Positions 9,083 to 19,614 of a stretch of DNA of 23,818 nucleotides are shown here, piece after piece. The notes below the pieces were generated by a model. It made no database searches. It was not told where the DNA came from and saw nothing but the letters and a program-made list of their open reading frames with translations. Source of the DNA: Tubiluchus corallicola (lineage: Eukaryota > Priapulida > Priapulimorpha > Priapulimorphida > Tubiluchidae); contig JAQGDQ010000677.1 in NCBI GenBank assembly GCA_030141605.1, forward strand, positions 90,652 through 114,469, read 5' to 3'. Made by a program: the position numbers and the translations under genes. Numbering within the stretch: position 1 is the stretch's first letter; each line of letters starts with the position of its first letter.

Positions 9083-9560
9083 CGATTCAGATAATACAGT
9101 ACAATACAACACAATGCAATACAATACAAATCAATACAATGCAATGCAATGCAATACAATACAATAGAATACAATACGATTCAGATAATACAGTACAATA
9201 CAACACAATGCAATACAATACAAATCAATACAATGCAATACAATACAATACAATACAATACAATACAATACAATACAATACAATACAATACAATACAATA
9301 CAATACAATACAATACAATACAATACAATACAATACAATACAATACAATACAATACAATACAATACAATACAATACAATACAACACAATACAAAAACATA
9401 CAATAGAACACAATACATACAATGCAATGCAATACAATGCAATGCAATGCAATGCAATGCAATACAATACAATATTATGCAACATAACAGAATACAAAAA
9501 CATACAATGCAACACAATAAATACAATACAATACAATGCAATGCAATACAAAATAAAATA
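9083..9560 (+). repeat. (ACAAT)n pentanucleotide array with 94-bp duplication
   Basis: A long core of perfect ACAAT units (about 9236-9382) is flanked by variant-rich ends with gcaat, acacaat and acaaaaacatac. The segment starting cgattcagataatacagtac at 9083 recurs at 9177, so about 94 bp of the left flank was duplicated as a block. Long frames through the array on both strands are artefacts. Confidence 0.95.
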
Positions 9561-10136
9561 CTGACTCAATAAACCTAAATGCAACGCCAATTAATCAGTT
9601 TTAGTTTAAGCAGCGAGAGCTTAAGTTGTAGAATGATTCTCTATACAGAAGAATTATGTCCACGAATAAGAATCTTCAACATCAAATCTCAGGGTCGTTC
9701 ATTCAAGTATTGGTATGAAAAGCTAATTACAATTAATAATAATAATTGCAAACATCCAGTTGTTATTTTCTTGTTGACTTGTTATATTAGACGACTTTAA
9801 ATTGATCACTTTCCGTACAAAACTTGGTAGCATAGTTTCCAATCTTTTCAAACAAATAAGCTCTTGGTAGACTTTAGCTGGTATAACTATTAAAAACGCA
9901 TATTAAACAGACGGGCAGACGTATCACAGCCATGCATTGGATGTAGTATGTAGATCTAAAATGAGTTTTATAATATGCGTACACACGCTTGAACTGAATG
10001 ACAGCTCTAATTACAAAAGATATGTTTTTTTAAAAATTCTTTAGTACAACTTATTAAGTCCAAAATGGAAAGGGTTGCTTTATGCAAGCTGTTCATAACC
10101 TACACCTACGCCTATAATCCCTTTACATTTCAAGAC
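9561..10136. other. Intergenic, nothing recognised
   Basis: AT-rich. A 73-codon plus-strand frame near 9579 has no motif and no coding-like features. Confidence 0.55.
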
Positions 10137-10323
10137 ACTCCAAGCATGGCGTAGCCAGGGGGAGTCTAAAGTTAGGGGGAGCAAGCACATAAATAAGCGT
10201 CGTGACACACGACAAACAATTCTTAATTAACATTTATTAAACATTTTGATTCTGGATTTAAAATCAAAACACGAGGAAGAGTTTAAAGCCAATCAAAACA
10301 GTTTTAAAGGAAGTAAATAATAG

Positions 10324-10572
10324 TTATTTTGTATGTAAAATTAAAACACAATGAAACACTGTGAAAAACGTATCATGAAGGAAATACGACAGTCTCTTTC
10401 GTCTTGGCTTCATTCTAGTAAAGTCATCTATCACTTTATTATAATTCACGTTAGTAGCCAAATCTCTTTCAATGAAGGGCAAAGCTAACCCAGACAATTT
10501 ATCTATTGTAGAAAGAAAGTAGGACTTTATCTGTTTCAGCCAATTAAAGGATCATTCAACAACTGCACAGAT
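10324..10572 (-). pseudogene. hAT transposase C-terminal remnant (ZMYM1/TTF-type-like)
   Basis: Read on the minus strand, the frame gives AVVE-stop-SFNWLKQIKSY, then STIDKLSGLALPFIERDL, then NKVIDDFTRMKPRRKRL. This matches the conserved end of hAT transposases (VERSFS-LK-IKxYLRSTM, LsgLALLSIE, then a VIDDFA-K-RR tail), the part of the dimerisation domain that contributes to transposition. The Arg of the ERSF motif is replaced by TGA, the change expected from deamination of a CGA codon. Another stop (TAG) lies just upstream, and nothing recognisable remains before it. The frame then runs to TAA at 10324-10326. The protein cannot be active, and the remnant is too short to place within a named hAT subfamily. 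Confidence 0.75.
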
Positions 10573-10625
10573 AAACTAAAGAATTAAAAAATTGTTGAAA
10601 AGTCGCCAATTTTGAAAAACATTTG

Positions 10626-10948
10626 TGCTAAGGGAAGCGGTTTCTAAGGGAAGTGGTTGCTAGGGAAGCGGTTGCTAGGGAAAGCGGCTGCTAGGGGAAG
10701 CAGTTGCTAGGGGAAGCGGTTGCTAGGGGAAGCAGTTGCTAGGGAAGGCGGCTGCTAGGGGAAGCGGTTGCTAGGGGAAGTGGTTGCTAGGGGAAGCAGT
10801 TGCTAGGGAAGGCGGCTGCTAGGGGAAGCGGTTGCTAGGGGAAGCGGTTGCTAAGGAAAGCAGCTGCTAGGGGAAGCGGTTGCTAGGGGAAGCAGTTGCT
10901 AGGGGAAACGGTTGCTAGGGGACGCGGTTGCTAGGGGAAGCGGTTGCT
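10626..10948 (+). repeat. 16-bp minisatellite inside the hAT element
   Basis: About 19 to 20 units of gctaggggaagcggtt, with variants in the G run (3 to 4 G) and in gcggtt/gcagtt/gcggct. The last unit runs into the right hAT end (gcggttgctccccttgctca), so the array probably grew from subterminal transposon sequence. Confidence 0.9.
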
Positions 10949-10966
10949 CCCCTTGCTCACCCATTG

Positions 10967-11934
10967 CACAAGAATTTTTTACCTTTCCACCATCTACATA
11001 TTCAGTAGTCTGCTAAATCATTGTGCCATTGTGATACAGATGAAGATATGAATTTACGCCTTCTAGGCAATTTCATTTCGCATAATCGTCAACTTTTGGG
11101 TCGATGTTCGCTGTCTAAAATTTGACACTTAATTTAACAGGGCATGAAATGTAAAATTTATTAAACTTCATTCCCACCCGCTAAGGGACATTATGCCTCT
11201 CAAAAATTTGATAAATTATAACCTGCCATTACAGGCGCACCATTTTGAAGGTCCACTGACACCCTGGTAGACACTTGTTGTCAAAATTTACTACTGACTA
11301 GCGTGATATAAAAAAGCGAGTTCGTTTTTTTATAAACTTGCGCGTTTCGCTTTGGTTAGCACTGAAACACTTCAAATTTATTACCGTACAGACCAAAAAT
11401 TTCGGGGAAGAAAGCGAAAATGACGTCCCGTAAGGAACGACATTGCGCATGCGTGACACTCGCTGTATTTACATGTGGGAAAAGTCAAACCTTACGCCAC
11501 CAATGAAGAGATTATGGCAATGAAGCATTTTTAATGTTAAGCTCAATTCATACCTTTGTTCACACTCACTTAAATACGCTATATTTTATAGAAAATATTA
11601 ATAATCAGGTACAACAATGTACTCTAAAGTCGTTTGATACTTTTCTTATTTTTAAAAAACAAATTTAGTAAGAAAAAACATACTAAACATATCATTAGCA
11701 TGAGAAGTATGTTTGTAACATTGTATGCGTTTTTATCTCACGTTTGGAATTTGGAAAAAGTTTCACCTGGTTAACTATTCGGTACCTAATAGAGTCATGA
11801 TCATAAGTAACGCGTAAAATGGGAAACGAAACGAAACTGTCTTTTCTCAACACCTTAACAATGTCTGCAAAATACTTAGCTAATGTAGGCTAAACTTGGC
11901 CAAGTTGCGTTTGAAGAAACTTATGTTTAAAATT
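10967..11934. other. Intergenic with a small promoter-like motif cluster
   Basis: No gene is recognised. The stretch 11300-11470 is richer in CpG and holds a ttttttataaac TATA-like sequence, a CRE-like half site and an NRF1-like motif. The rest is AT-rich and anonymous. Confidence 0.5.
11421..11455. promoter_or_regulatory. CRE half-site and NRF1-like pair
   Basis: tgacgtcc at 11421-11428 and tgcgcatgcgtg at 11444-11455 lie 15 bp apart. Both are typical of animal CpG promoters. No transcript or first exon can be assigned, so this is motif evidence only. Confidence 0.25.
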
Positions 11935-12315
<381 letters not shown>

Positions 12316-13179
12316 TTAGACTGACGATTTTATGTTTATTAATGCAACGTCGAAGGTTACATTCGTAAAAAAGAAAAGTAACGCGCGCATATATTTATTT
12401 TTATATGCATATTTTCCGATTTTGAAGTGACTAGTAGAACTTTAGTCAACACATAAACAGGTCTGACATTTCATTGACTAACATTATTAATTGTACATGA
12501 ACTTTGTATATGAGAAATACGACAAGTATGTCTTAATTTAGACATGATAATACAGTACAAAACTCCAAAGTAGCTACAGCTAACTGTTTCACTGTGAAAT
12601 GAACTTTCTTGCTGCGTAGGAATTCAAATTTTCAGAAAAAATTTTCTGACAGCAATTTTGTGCGTCATTTTTCTTTGCGTCCTCGCTGTGAAAAGGGCCT
12701 TAGACGTTCCTCTCCTCAAAATTAGTAACATTCTGCTCTTCCAAGCCTGGATGCCCAACCAGTCCAACATGCTGTGACATACAAGCAACCCATATCTTCA
12801 TCTTTCTATTGTCACGCTATCACAGCTCAGTGTTGGTGGTCCAAGTTTTTAACACGTTTATTTCTGCTGTACTTATTCTAAGCAGTAATCGAATCACGTG
12901 ACGCACAGATATAGGTCTGTTGTATGATGGAACTATAATATATACGGTGTAACTTAGAGGTCTACTAAATTATAGGAAGTCGAAGTTAACGGACAAGAAA
13001 AGGGGGTACCTGAAGTAGGTTTCAGAAAAATCGCCTTAGAAATTACATTACTTTATAGCAATTTTATGCGTATATCTTACTCGCACTGAAAGGAATTTTA
13101 GTTTGTTTTCATTTTAAATCTCCCGCAATACTGTTCTGACGGCGCCATTACATGACGTCATGTACCAAACGTAAATCAA
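12316..13179. other. Intergenic, possible transposon-end motif at 12677-12702
   Basis: No gene seen. Near 12677 the sequence gcgtcctcgctgtgaaaagg followed by gcctta looks like the terminal style of some MITEs, but I found no partner. A 13-bp palindrome tttcactgtgaaa lies near 12587. Confidence 0.4.
13149..13164. promoter_or_regulatory. 16-bp palindrome containing a CRE
   Basis: tacatgacgtcatgta is a perfect 16-bp palindrome with TGACGTCA at its centre, a strong CREB/ATF-type site. It lies just outside the left edge of the fullest R1 copy. Whether it belongs to R1 is unclear. Confidence 0.35.
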
Positions 13180-13510
13180 GGGAAGGAAAGGCAATGTTAA
13201 ATTATATCTCAAAAGACTTTCCGTGCAAATCTATATTATGTAGATTTTCGCTTACCTGCTAGAAAGACTTATGTAACTAGAAAAGAAAATTATTAATTAT
13301 TTAAAATGTTTTCACCAATTGGTAAAATGTCGCTGACTCACCCTCCAGGGTGCACCACTCAGTAACCAAAAACGTATTTTTTAATCTTATTCACAAGATA
13401 CAGTAATTTTAAATTTTATTTAATTAGTGACTTGTGCGCTACGAATATTCTGATTATTTTTTCAAACTTTACACATTGTTATCTAAACTTGTTTCAAATG
13501 ACTTATCGTC

Positions 13511-13521
13511 AAAATGGCTGC
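13511..13521 (+). promoter_or_regulatory. YY1-like motif in R1
   Basis: AAAATGGCTGC, identical to the motif in the 6.4-kb copy. It sits in a block of about 32 bp that differs at a single position between two otherwise quite diverged copies. Confidence 0.35.
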
Positions 13522-14053
13522 GTCTAACGGTCATCGCGGGTGTTTAAATTTACATGTTTTATACAGCGTTACTGCCGATTGAAGTCCTGCATGCAAAAAG
13601 GCAGTACGTAAGTGATATAAAATTTCAAAACATATTTTTCAACCTTTATGTTTATGAAGAGTTTTCTTGTGCTTTAAGAAGGGTACGTCATTTAGTATGT
13701 TGAGTTTATTTTACTGATATCACTTAAAGTTGGAAAAATACAAAAAAGAAATTTACAAAAATATCTGTAAAGCGTAAAATTAAATTATACTATCACCGTA
13801 TACGAATTTTCAAGTGCGGGTGGTAGCTGTAATTCATTTGAAAATTATGACGTAACTGGTGGACTTCGTGACTCTTCGTAAACGCATCGTAGCTTTCCGT
13901 AAGCGCGTGCTGCTTAATCTAATTCAAACTCCTGCAGCTTACCTAATGTTTTTTTTTGCAAAAAAATACCACAAAATTAGCTATCCAATTTTTTGTAGAA
14001 GCTTATTTTACTTTTGACGAGCATTGACAGTGCGCTACTTTCTTCAAAACGAA

Positions 14054-14061
14054 TGACGTCA
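14054..14061. promoter_or_regulatory. CRE-like site in R1
   Basis: TGACGTCA in the context gaatgacgtcattgg, conserved at the aligned place in the copy at 1416-1423. Confidence 0.35.
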
Positions 14062-14235
14062 TTGGAAGAAGAATGGACTTTGAAAATAAAAGCCCCCAAG
14101 CATGAAGTGATCGCGACTTTAAAGTGATTTTACTAATTACACGAGGCACTTTTATTACTAAATCCTTCTAACATTTTTCGTGAACCTTGAAATAAGTCCA
14201 ACTTCCCAGAAGACTTGACCTTTCCTTTAATAATG

Positions 14236-14954
14236 TTAAAATAAATAAAAAACCGAGAGAGATTTGCCTTAAATTACGCTAGGCGTCGCGGCTTGCGGTG
14301 ATCCCAACTGCTTAAGAATCTCTTACACTATCTTGCTCACCAGAAAACGTCATATCAAACAAAGTCTTCCCATTTTACCGTTTCTGCGAAGATTATAATT
14401 AGATCCCGGGGCCTGAAACGGGTTTTATTGCCCACCACCCACCTCCATTGTCCTGTTCCCCGATTACGTTAATATCACTTGTCTGCTGCGCCCTCGCAAA
14501 CTCCTATTCCTGGCTAATTAAAGCAGCTGTGTTGTATAATAAGTGGGGTGTAATGCGACTGAAACAATAGCCTGATTAGTCGTCTTACGCATTGTTACTT
14601 TAGTAGGACTTTGGGATATTTGCTAAGGTGAGTAAGCGTGTCTCTGTGCTAGGTAACAAGGTTACCTCAACTTGTGCAATACTTGCCCAGGTAACAATTT
14701 AATTAGGATTAAATTACAAAGAGAAACCTGATTATGACGTATTAGCAGCTCTCCGACGGCATGAGCTTCTCATTCAGTTAAAAAAACGGATTTTTGCTAA
14801 TTATCTTATAATCCGAGTTTTTCAACGTAAAAACCGAAGAAAAACAAGAATAAAAAGAAAAAGAGGAAAAGTCGCACACGGAGAAGGATGGAACAATAAA
14901 ATGAATGTAGCGAAAAAGGATAAACAGGCAACATTAAAAAATAACGAAGAACAA
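14236..14954. other. Intergenic with clustered palindromic motifs
   Basis: No gene recognised. It contains a gctaattaaagcagctgtg stretch (homeodomain-type TAATTA next to an E-box CAGCTG) near 14513. The element aggtaacaaggttacct (14651-14667) has 7-bp inverted arms, and a further caggtaacaa lies near 14689. These could mark an enhancer but are motif-level evidence only. Confidence 0.3.
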
Positions 14955-15028
14955 AGGTGATGATGACTATGATGACAATAACGGCAATGATGATGACGAT
15001 GATATAATAATGATGGCGACAATGAGAT
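14955..15028 (+). repeat. Degenerate (GAT)n tract
   Basis: Imperfect gatgatgact, gatgacaat and gatgatgacgatgat repeats. His/Tyr-rich minus-strand frames here are artefacts. Confidence 0.8.
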
Positions 15029-15225
15029 GATAAAGGCAATGTTAAAGACTTTTTTGATACCAAGGCATAGATCATTGATCGATCATATTAAAATAATATT
15101 ATAAACTGACCAATAAAAACCCGACTGCCTAGTTACTAGGATTCTAGTTTATCAAACAAGAAGATTAAAAAGTAGATTAAATTTATTCACTAATTATTAC
15201 AATATATAGAATAAACAGAAGTCAC
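15029..15225. other. Intergenic
   Basis: No gene seen; contains gatcattgatcgatcat near 15070, a small palindromic cluster. Confidence 0.5.
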
Positions 15226-15690
15226 CGGCATTGTATAGAATATATAGTATAGTATTGTACAGAATAGTATAGTATAGTATAGTATAGTATGGTATGGTAT
15301 GGTATGGTATGGTATGGTATGGTATGGTATGGTATGGTATGGTATGGTATGGTATGGTATAGTATAGCATAGCATAACTATAGTATAGTATAGCATAGTA
15401 TAGTGTAGTGTAGTATAATATAGTATAGTATAGTATAGTATAGTATAGTATAGTATAGTATAGTATAGTATAGTATAGTATAGTATAGTATAGCATAGCA
15501 TAGCATAGCATAGCATAGCATAGTATAGCATAGCATAGTATAGTGTAGTATAGTATAGCATGGTATAGTGTGGTATGGTATGGTATGGTATGGTGTGGTA
15601 TAGTATGGCATAGCATAGCTATAGTATAGTATAGTATAGCATAGCATAGCATAGTATAGTATGGTATGGTATGGTATAGTATTGTTAGTA
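15226..15690 (+). repeat. (TATAG)n pentamer array with homogeneous variant blocks
   Basis: The pentamers agtat, ggtat and agcat, with rarer tgtag, occur in runs of one kind rather than mixed. ggtat dominates about 15290-15360 and 15575-15600, agtat 15420-15490, and agcat 15490-15530. Long Tyr/Leu/Thr frames on the minus strand are artefacts. Confidence 0.95.
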
Positions 15691-15789
15691 TATTATAGTG
15701 TCACCCTTCATTTTACAACAATTTAAAACACAAGGAGTTTTAGTTACTTGATCTTGCCAATAAAATCAATACAGGTACTGTGTTTTTAG

Positions 15790-16020
15790 TAAGTCAGTGG
15801 TGCACACTGGGAAGGTGAGTCAGTGGTGCACACTGGGAAGGTGAGTCAGCGGTGCACACTGGGAAGGTGAGTCAGTGACGTTTTACCAAATGGCGCGAAC
15901 ATTTTAAGTTACTAAGAATTTTCTTTTCTAGTAACGCAAGTCTTTCAAACAAGCAAGCTGGAGTAACTTTGTATGGAAAGTTTTTTTTTTTGATACGCAG
16001 TTTAAAATTGATTTTTCTTC
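15790..16020 (-). repeat. R1 dispersed repeat, left-end copy with 29-bp triplication
   Basis: Same orientation as 1-235 and reverse to the 13-kb copy. The unit gtgcacactgggaaggtgag with tca and a short spacer is present three times in tandem (about 15796-15870). One diverged copy is present at 13-kb and two at the window start. The remainder (gacgttttacc, ggcgcgaa, gaattttcttttct, ttgtatggaaag) matches position by position until near 16020. Confidence 0.85.
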
Positions 16021-16545
16021 CCCCTCTAAGAATATCAGCGTGTGAAGGAAATTTCCCCCTTTCCAGATTACATGTGCCTCTGAAAGATGCTGCAGATGGA
16101 CTTGCCTGTATTTACACCTTTGTCCTTGGGCTGTGAAGAGTTTGTCTGGAGGCTCTCCAGTAAATCTCCCCTTATAAAAGAGGAAACCACAGGGGAAGTG
16201 AACAAGGCGCAGCTGGACATGTATCCGATGCATCTTCTGATACGGGAATGACTCGGACGTGTGGCAGAGGGATGAATAGGCGCAGACGATGCATCTATAT
16301 TTATCCACGTGGACAATGGTCAGATTAGCCGCTGACCATCGGTGCATTATGCAACCTTGCTCAATGCGCGTATAATGTGCCATAATGAACTGTCCGCGAA
16401 ACAATAGCCACTTTGGGGCAACACCGGGGGAGGTAAACAGGGACTTTGGCTGAATATAGATTGAATCACAATTATCTTTAAGCCTTGATGGTATAATTAC
16501 GGTCAAATTGTCTTTGAGAGAGTAAACTTGCCAAATCAAAATCAA
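16021..16545 (-). CDS. Candidate decayed zinc-finger-like exon or unrecognised coding region
   Basis: A minus-strand frame of 205 codons is open from 16545. Its last part runs into the R1 repeat, so only about 16021-16545 can be unique coding. The region is richer in G and C than its surroundings, and an open stretch this long is unusual here. It contains KYRCIVCAYSS, then KMHRIH, then FPCGFLFYKG and CKYRQVHLQHLSEAH. These look like broken C2H2 finger pieces (CxxC, HxxH, HxxxxH), with spacing that does not fit intact fingers. A second frame over 16068-16316 reads GDLLESLQTNSSQPKDK and FQRHM, which also look finger-like. One explanation is a frameshifted zinc-finger relic. It may instead be an unrelated protein or chance. 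Confidence 0.3.
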
Positions 16546-16660
16546 ATTTAGAAAACGTTAGTAAATTTCAGATACCAAGAATTATCTAACTCTCTAGGAA
16601 ATGCTAAAGTTAAACTGCTTTAACAATATTATTGTGGGTTTGGACTCTTATCCTTCTTTC
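16546..16660. other. Short intergenic stretch
   Basis: AT-rich; nothing recognised. Confidence 0.5.
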
Positions 16661-17150
<490 letters not shown>

Positions 17151-17945
17151 TTCAATCATTTCTCGTGTTTCCTCTTTCTTTATCCCAGCAGTTCACACAA
17201 AAAGAAGTTCTGAACTTTAACAATTATCTATTTACAACTATAACTGCAGCCCGCGTTATTGCGCCCCTCAATAGAGTAACATGACGCAACGATTGACTCA
17301 TAACAGCGTTATGAATTGATGTGATTTTCTCTGTTACAATTATTACTCCCCGTTAAAGCAGCAATCCGCGTTACATAAGCTTGACCAGTGGCCGACAGGT
17401 GGTTGCGTCACAAATGACCACTGGTTAGATCAGCGGCTGACAATACCTCACGTAACACAGTTAGAGATGGATGCCAAGTTTTATAATGGTGATGTAAAAC
17501 TTTGCGTAATTCGTCCAGTGTTGGTCTAACCCAAGGCCCTCTATATTTTAGGACAGTTGATTGACACTGTGGTAATAATAATTATCATGCTTGACCAGTA
17601 AAAATAAATGTTCTTAAATGATTATGACGTAATGCATTCATTTCGCTAAATAAAATTAGATGATTTCATAAGAAAATGTTACTAGCGCCATTTTAACTAG
17701 GGATTAAATTTGTGTAGTTCTTGAGATTACTCATTGTAACTCTTGCGGATTTAAACATTGAATTTAAATCTAATAATTTGGTTTATCAATTTATCTGCAT
17801 TTTTATGTTACTTCACAGGAAACTTGCTGCATTAATAACCTTGATTTTAGCACGCACTTCAATACTTCTTGTTTAATATCACTGTAAGAAATGTTATACG
17901 CACAAATTAGAAAAGCTAATTACAGAATCCGTAAATGTAATATTG
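17151..17945. other. Intergenic, nothing firm
   Basis: No gene recognised. Near 17385-17426 accagtgg and ccactggt form an 8-bp inverted pair with a loop of about 26 bp. A gcttgaccagt string occurs near 17379 and 17589. Confidence 0.5.
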
Positions 17946-18060
17946 TAGAATTCACTCTGTCTAGTGGCTACGTAAAATTGTATAATGTTAGTACAGATAT
18001 TTTTGCCTGCAAAAAGAGGCTAATAAAGACTTATCAGCATCATCATCATCATCATCATCC
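17946..18060 (+). mobile_element. Retrotransposon-like 3' tail with (CAT)n
   Basis: The segment gcctgcaaaaagaggctaat leads into AATAAA (18022-18027) and within 10 bp into eight CAT units (18037-18060). That is the usual ending style of CR1/L2-like non-LTR elements. No coding remnant is visible upstream, so the class is a guess. Confidence 0.35.
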
Positions 18061-18540
18061 ATTTTAAACGTAATTACAATTTTACGTGATTCTGCGATAA
18101 TGTTTCTTAAATAAAATTTTTGGTTCAAAATATTTTTGCGATATTGCGATTCAAAATTTTTTTCAGTCGATGTCAAACTGTAAACCTGCTTCCGTGTAAC
18201 TGTGTCATTTCATTCGCGAAACCTTCAAATATCGCCAATAATCACGCAATGGTAACATCAATAGTGACATGTCACTGACATCTTATTAAACCCTACCAGG
18301 TAAATCAGTGTACTATTAAGAGTCATTTATAGATGAACTTATTAAAGAGTAACCTTACGTAACAATTACGCCTACCGAGTTAATAACAGTCGTGTACAAA
18401 TGTCCAAATTTCTCATTAAGTTAGTACGTCCCAAAAACCACGCGACGCCTATCATTTGCAAATTTTGCAAAGAAATAAGTCGAAAGGTTATACGAGTTGA
18501 TAAGATTTAACACGGGTAAAGATTTCTATGTCTACTTTGA
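18061..18540. other. Intergenic with 14-bp palindrome
   Basis: No gene seen. agtgacatgtcact at 18263-18276 is a perfect palindrome of unknown meaning. Confidence 0.5.
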
Positions 18541-18546
18541 GGCTAA

Positions 18547-18729
18547 TCAGTTTGGCATTAAAATTTCTCTGAGAACGTTAACCTCGGTGACATCTCCTTT
18601 TGACATCTTTATAGAAGATAATTGTAGTTTCCAATTTAAGTTATTATATGCTTTAGTGCCATAGAAAAACACGACCGCAGGCAGAGATGTGTCAACGAAA
18701 TTTCTGATGAAATCAATTGACTCCGCCAT
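18547..18729 (-). CDS. Candidate first exon or small protein, 60 aa, unrecognised
   Basis: The ATG at 18729 lies in caacATGGCGGAG. It has A at -3 and G at +4, a strong start context that also resembles the YY1-type ATGGCGG found at many animal gene starts. The frame reads MAESIDFIRNFVDTSL, has a hydrophobic stretch LPAVVFFYG near residues 16-24, then NLNWKLQLSSIK and ends after VLREILMPN. The frame is also open for 15 codons upstream. A weak splice donor (gag/gttaac) lies near its end, so it may be a first exon rather than a complete gene. I see no domain and no paralogue in the window. Confidence 0.3.
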   Translation of the reverse strand: MAESIDFIRNFVDTSLPAVVFFYGTKAYNNLNWKLQLSSIKMSKGDVTEVNVLREILMPN

Positions 18730-18799
18730 GTTGCATTTAATTGAAATTAAACAATTCGCATTCGGTTCACGCACCAGGAAATCAACGCGACAGTTCGAC

Positions 18800-19075
18800 T
18801 CAGAGAATTACTGTCATTATGTTATACTGATCCTTATCGTACATACGGAATTGTGCTACAAAGCAAATGTCACGTTCCATATTGTCTACATTGGTCGTTT
18901 TATGTTGCATATAACGAAAAAACGTGGACGCATTGTGAACGCGGCTTTTGCCGATACGCATTCGCGTTTCTGATTTTGCAAAAATGCCTGGCCTCCTGTA
19001 AAGCGACGTCTCATAATTGATATGACAACTTCGTATGAGAGCACTGAACTTAGAGAAAGGGGGCGCTTTTAACAT
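18800..19075 (-). CDS. Weak open frame, unrecognised
   Basis: A 91-codon minus-strand frame starts MLKAPPFSKFSALIRSC, is rich in basic residues and ends shortly upstream of the candidate exon at 18729. A 94-codon plus-strand frame overlaps it. No motif, splice signal or composition favours either, so this is probably non-coding or an upstream region of the neighbour. Confidence 0.12.
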   Translation of the reverse strand: MLKAPPFSKFSALIRSCHINYETSLYRRPGIFAKSETRMRIGKSRVHNASTFFRYMQHKTTNVDNMERDICFVAQFRMYDKDQYNIMTVIL

Positions 19076-19239
19076 CTGAGCATAATATCAGATCAAATCA
19101 TCTATTCGGGCTTTTAATTTTTCAATTCGCATTGTTGTTACTATCAAAGGGAAGTTCTGACGATGAACTCTGCGCTTGCGCAATGTAAACTTCGGAACAT
19201 ACATGTGTGGAAAGCTCATGTGAGGCTTACTAACAAAAA

Positions 19240-19614
19240 TTACAACTGATTACACCCCCACAACTGGGTAATGTTTAAAACGAAACGAATTTTAATGCGC
19301 ACCAGTGTGTTTGATTTTGTTAAATTTATCAAATTTTCCGCCCCCAGAGACCAACACTTTCCTAGTGTATTTACAGGATAGCTACTCCCTAACCCACCCA
19401 GTTCTATAAAAACGACATGGTTACCCCACATTTCAACGTAACCCCATCGCCTACGCACCTGGTAAGAACATTTTCCATAGGGAACTTCACTATTGTTCGT
19501 CTGGCTATAAAAATCCGCCGCTCGATTTATTTTTGTATTTAGTATATCGTAAAGTTTAAGACACGTCGGCGACATAAATTTCATACGTAACATGTCGCTG
19601 CGTTGTATTAACAT
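19240..19614 (-). CDS. Unrecognised open frame with an internal splice-donor-like site
   Basis: A 124-codon minus-strand frame, longer than most non-repetitive frames here, in a GC-richer patch. It reads MLIQRSDMLRMKFMSPTC at the start, a middle segment RRRWGYVEMWGNHVVFIELG, and GAENLINLTKSN later. A donor-like cag/gtgcgt lies after YGKCSYQ (near 19458), so only the first 50 or so residues might be exon. The later part has the look of a dispersed repeat (accccacatttcaacgtaac with a second acccca nearby), but I see no second copy in the window. I do not recognise a family. Confidence 0.2.
   Translation of the reverse strand: MLIQRSDMLRMKFMSPTCLKLYDILNTKINRAADFYSQTNNSEVPYGKCSYQVRRRWGYVEMWGNHVVFIELGGLGSSYPVNTLGKCWSLGAENLINLTKSNTLVRIKIRFVLNITQLWGCNQL

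Larger units (their letters stand above)
10145..10966 (-). mobile_element. Decayed, internally deleted hAT transposon
   Basis: The left end begins catggcgtagccaggggga, a one-base-short version of the typical animal hAT end CAGTGGCGTAGCCAGG. The right end read inward on the minus strand is caatgggtgagcaaggggag, an imperfect match to it. Between them, on the minus strand, is the C-terminal part of a hAT transposase whose frame ends about 180 bp from the left end, as expected for the family. A 16-bp minisatellite fills the space toward the right end. The N-terminal and catalytic parts are absent. No convincing 8-bp target duplication remains (flanks actccaag and cacaagaa). Confidence 0.7.
13180..14235 (+). 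repeat. R1 dispersed repeat, fullest copy (about 1.05 kb)
   Basis: This copy joins the parts seen separately elsewhere. Its left end matches 1-235 and 15790-16020 in reverse, its left half matches 6184-6565, and its right half matches 1089-1586. There is no coding capacity. The left edge reads gaaggaaaggcaatgtt, and the right edge read inward is aaaggaaaggtcaagtc, so a short imperfect inverted repeat (AAGGAAAGG plus CAA) may mark the ends. The 72-bp segment expanded in the 0.5-kb copy is single here, with an in-frame stop. I infer a non-autonomous element, a large MITE or similar, of unknown superfamily. Confidence 0.8.

Noticed and set aside
9064-9590. Asn/Tyr/Thr/Gln and Cys/Ile/Val/Leu frames in the pentamer arrays (also 15190-15652)
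   Set aside because: A stop-free pentamer unit keeps several frames open; no gene evidence.
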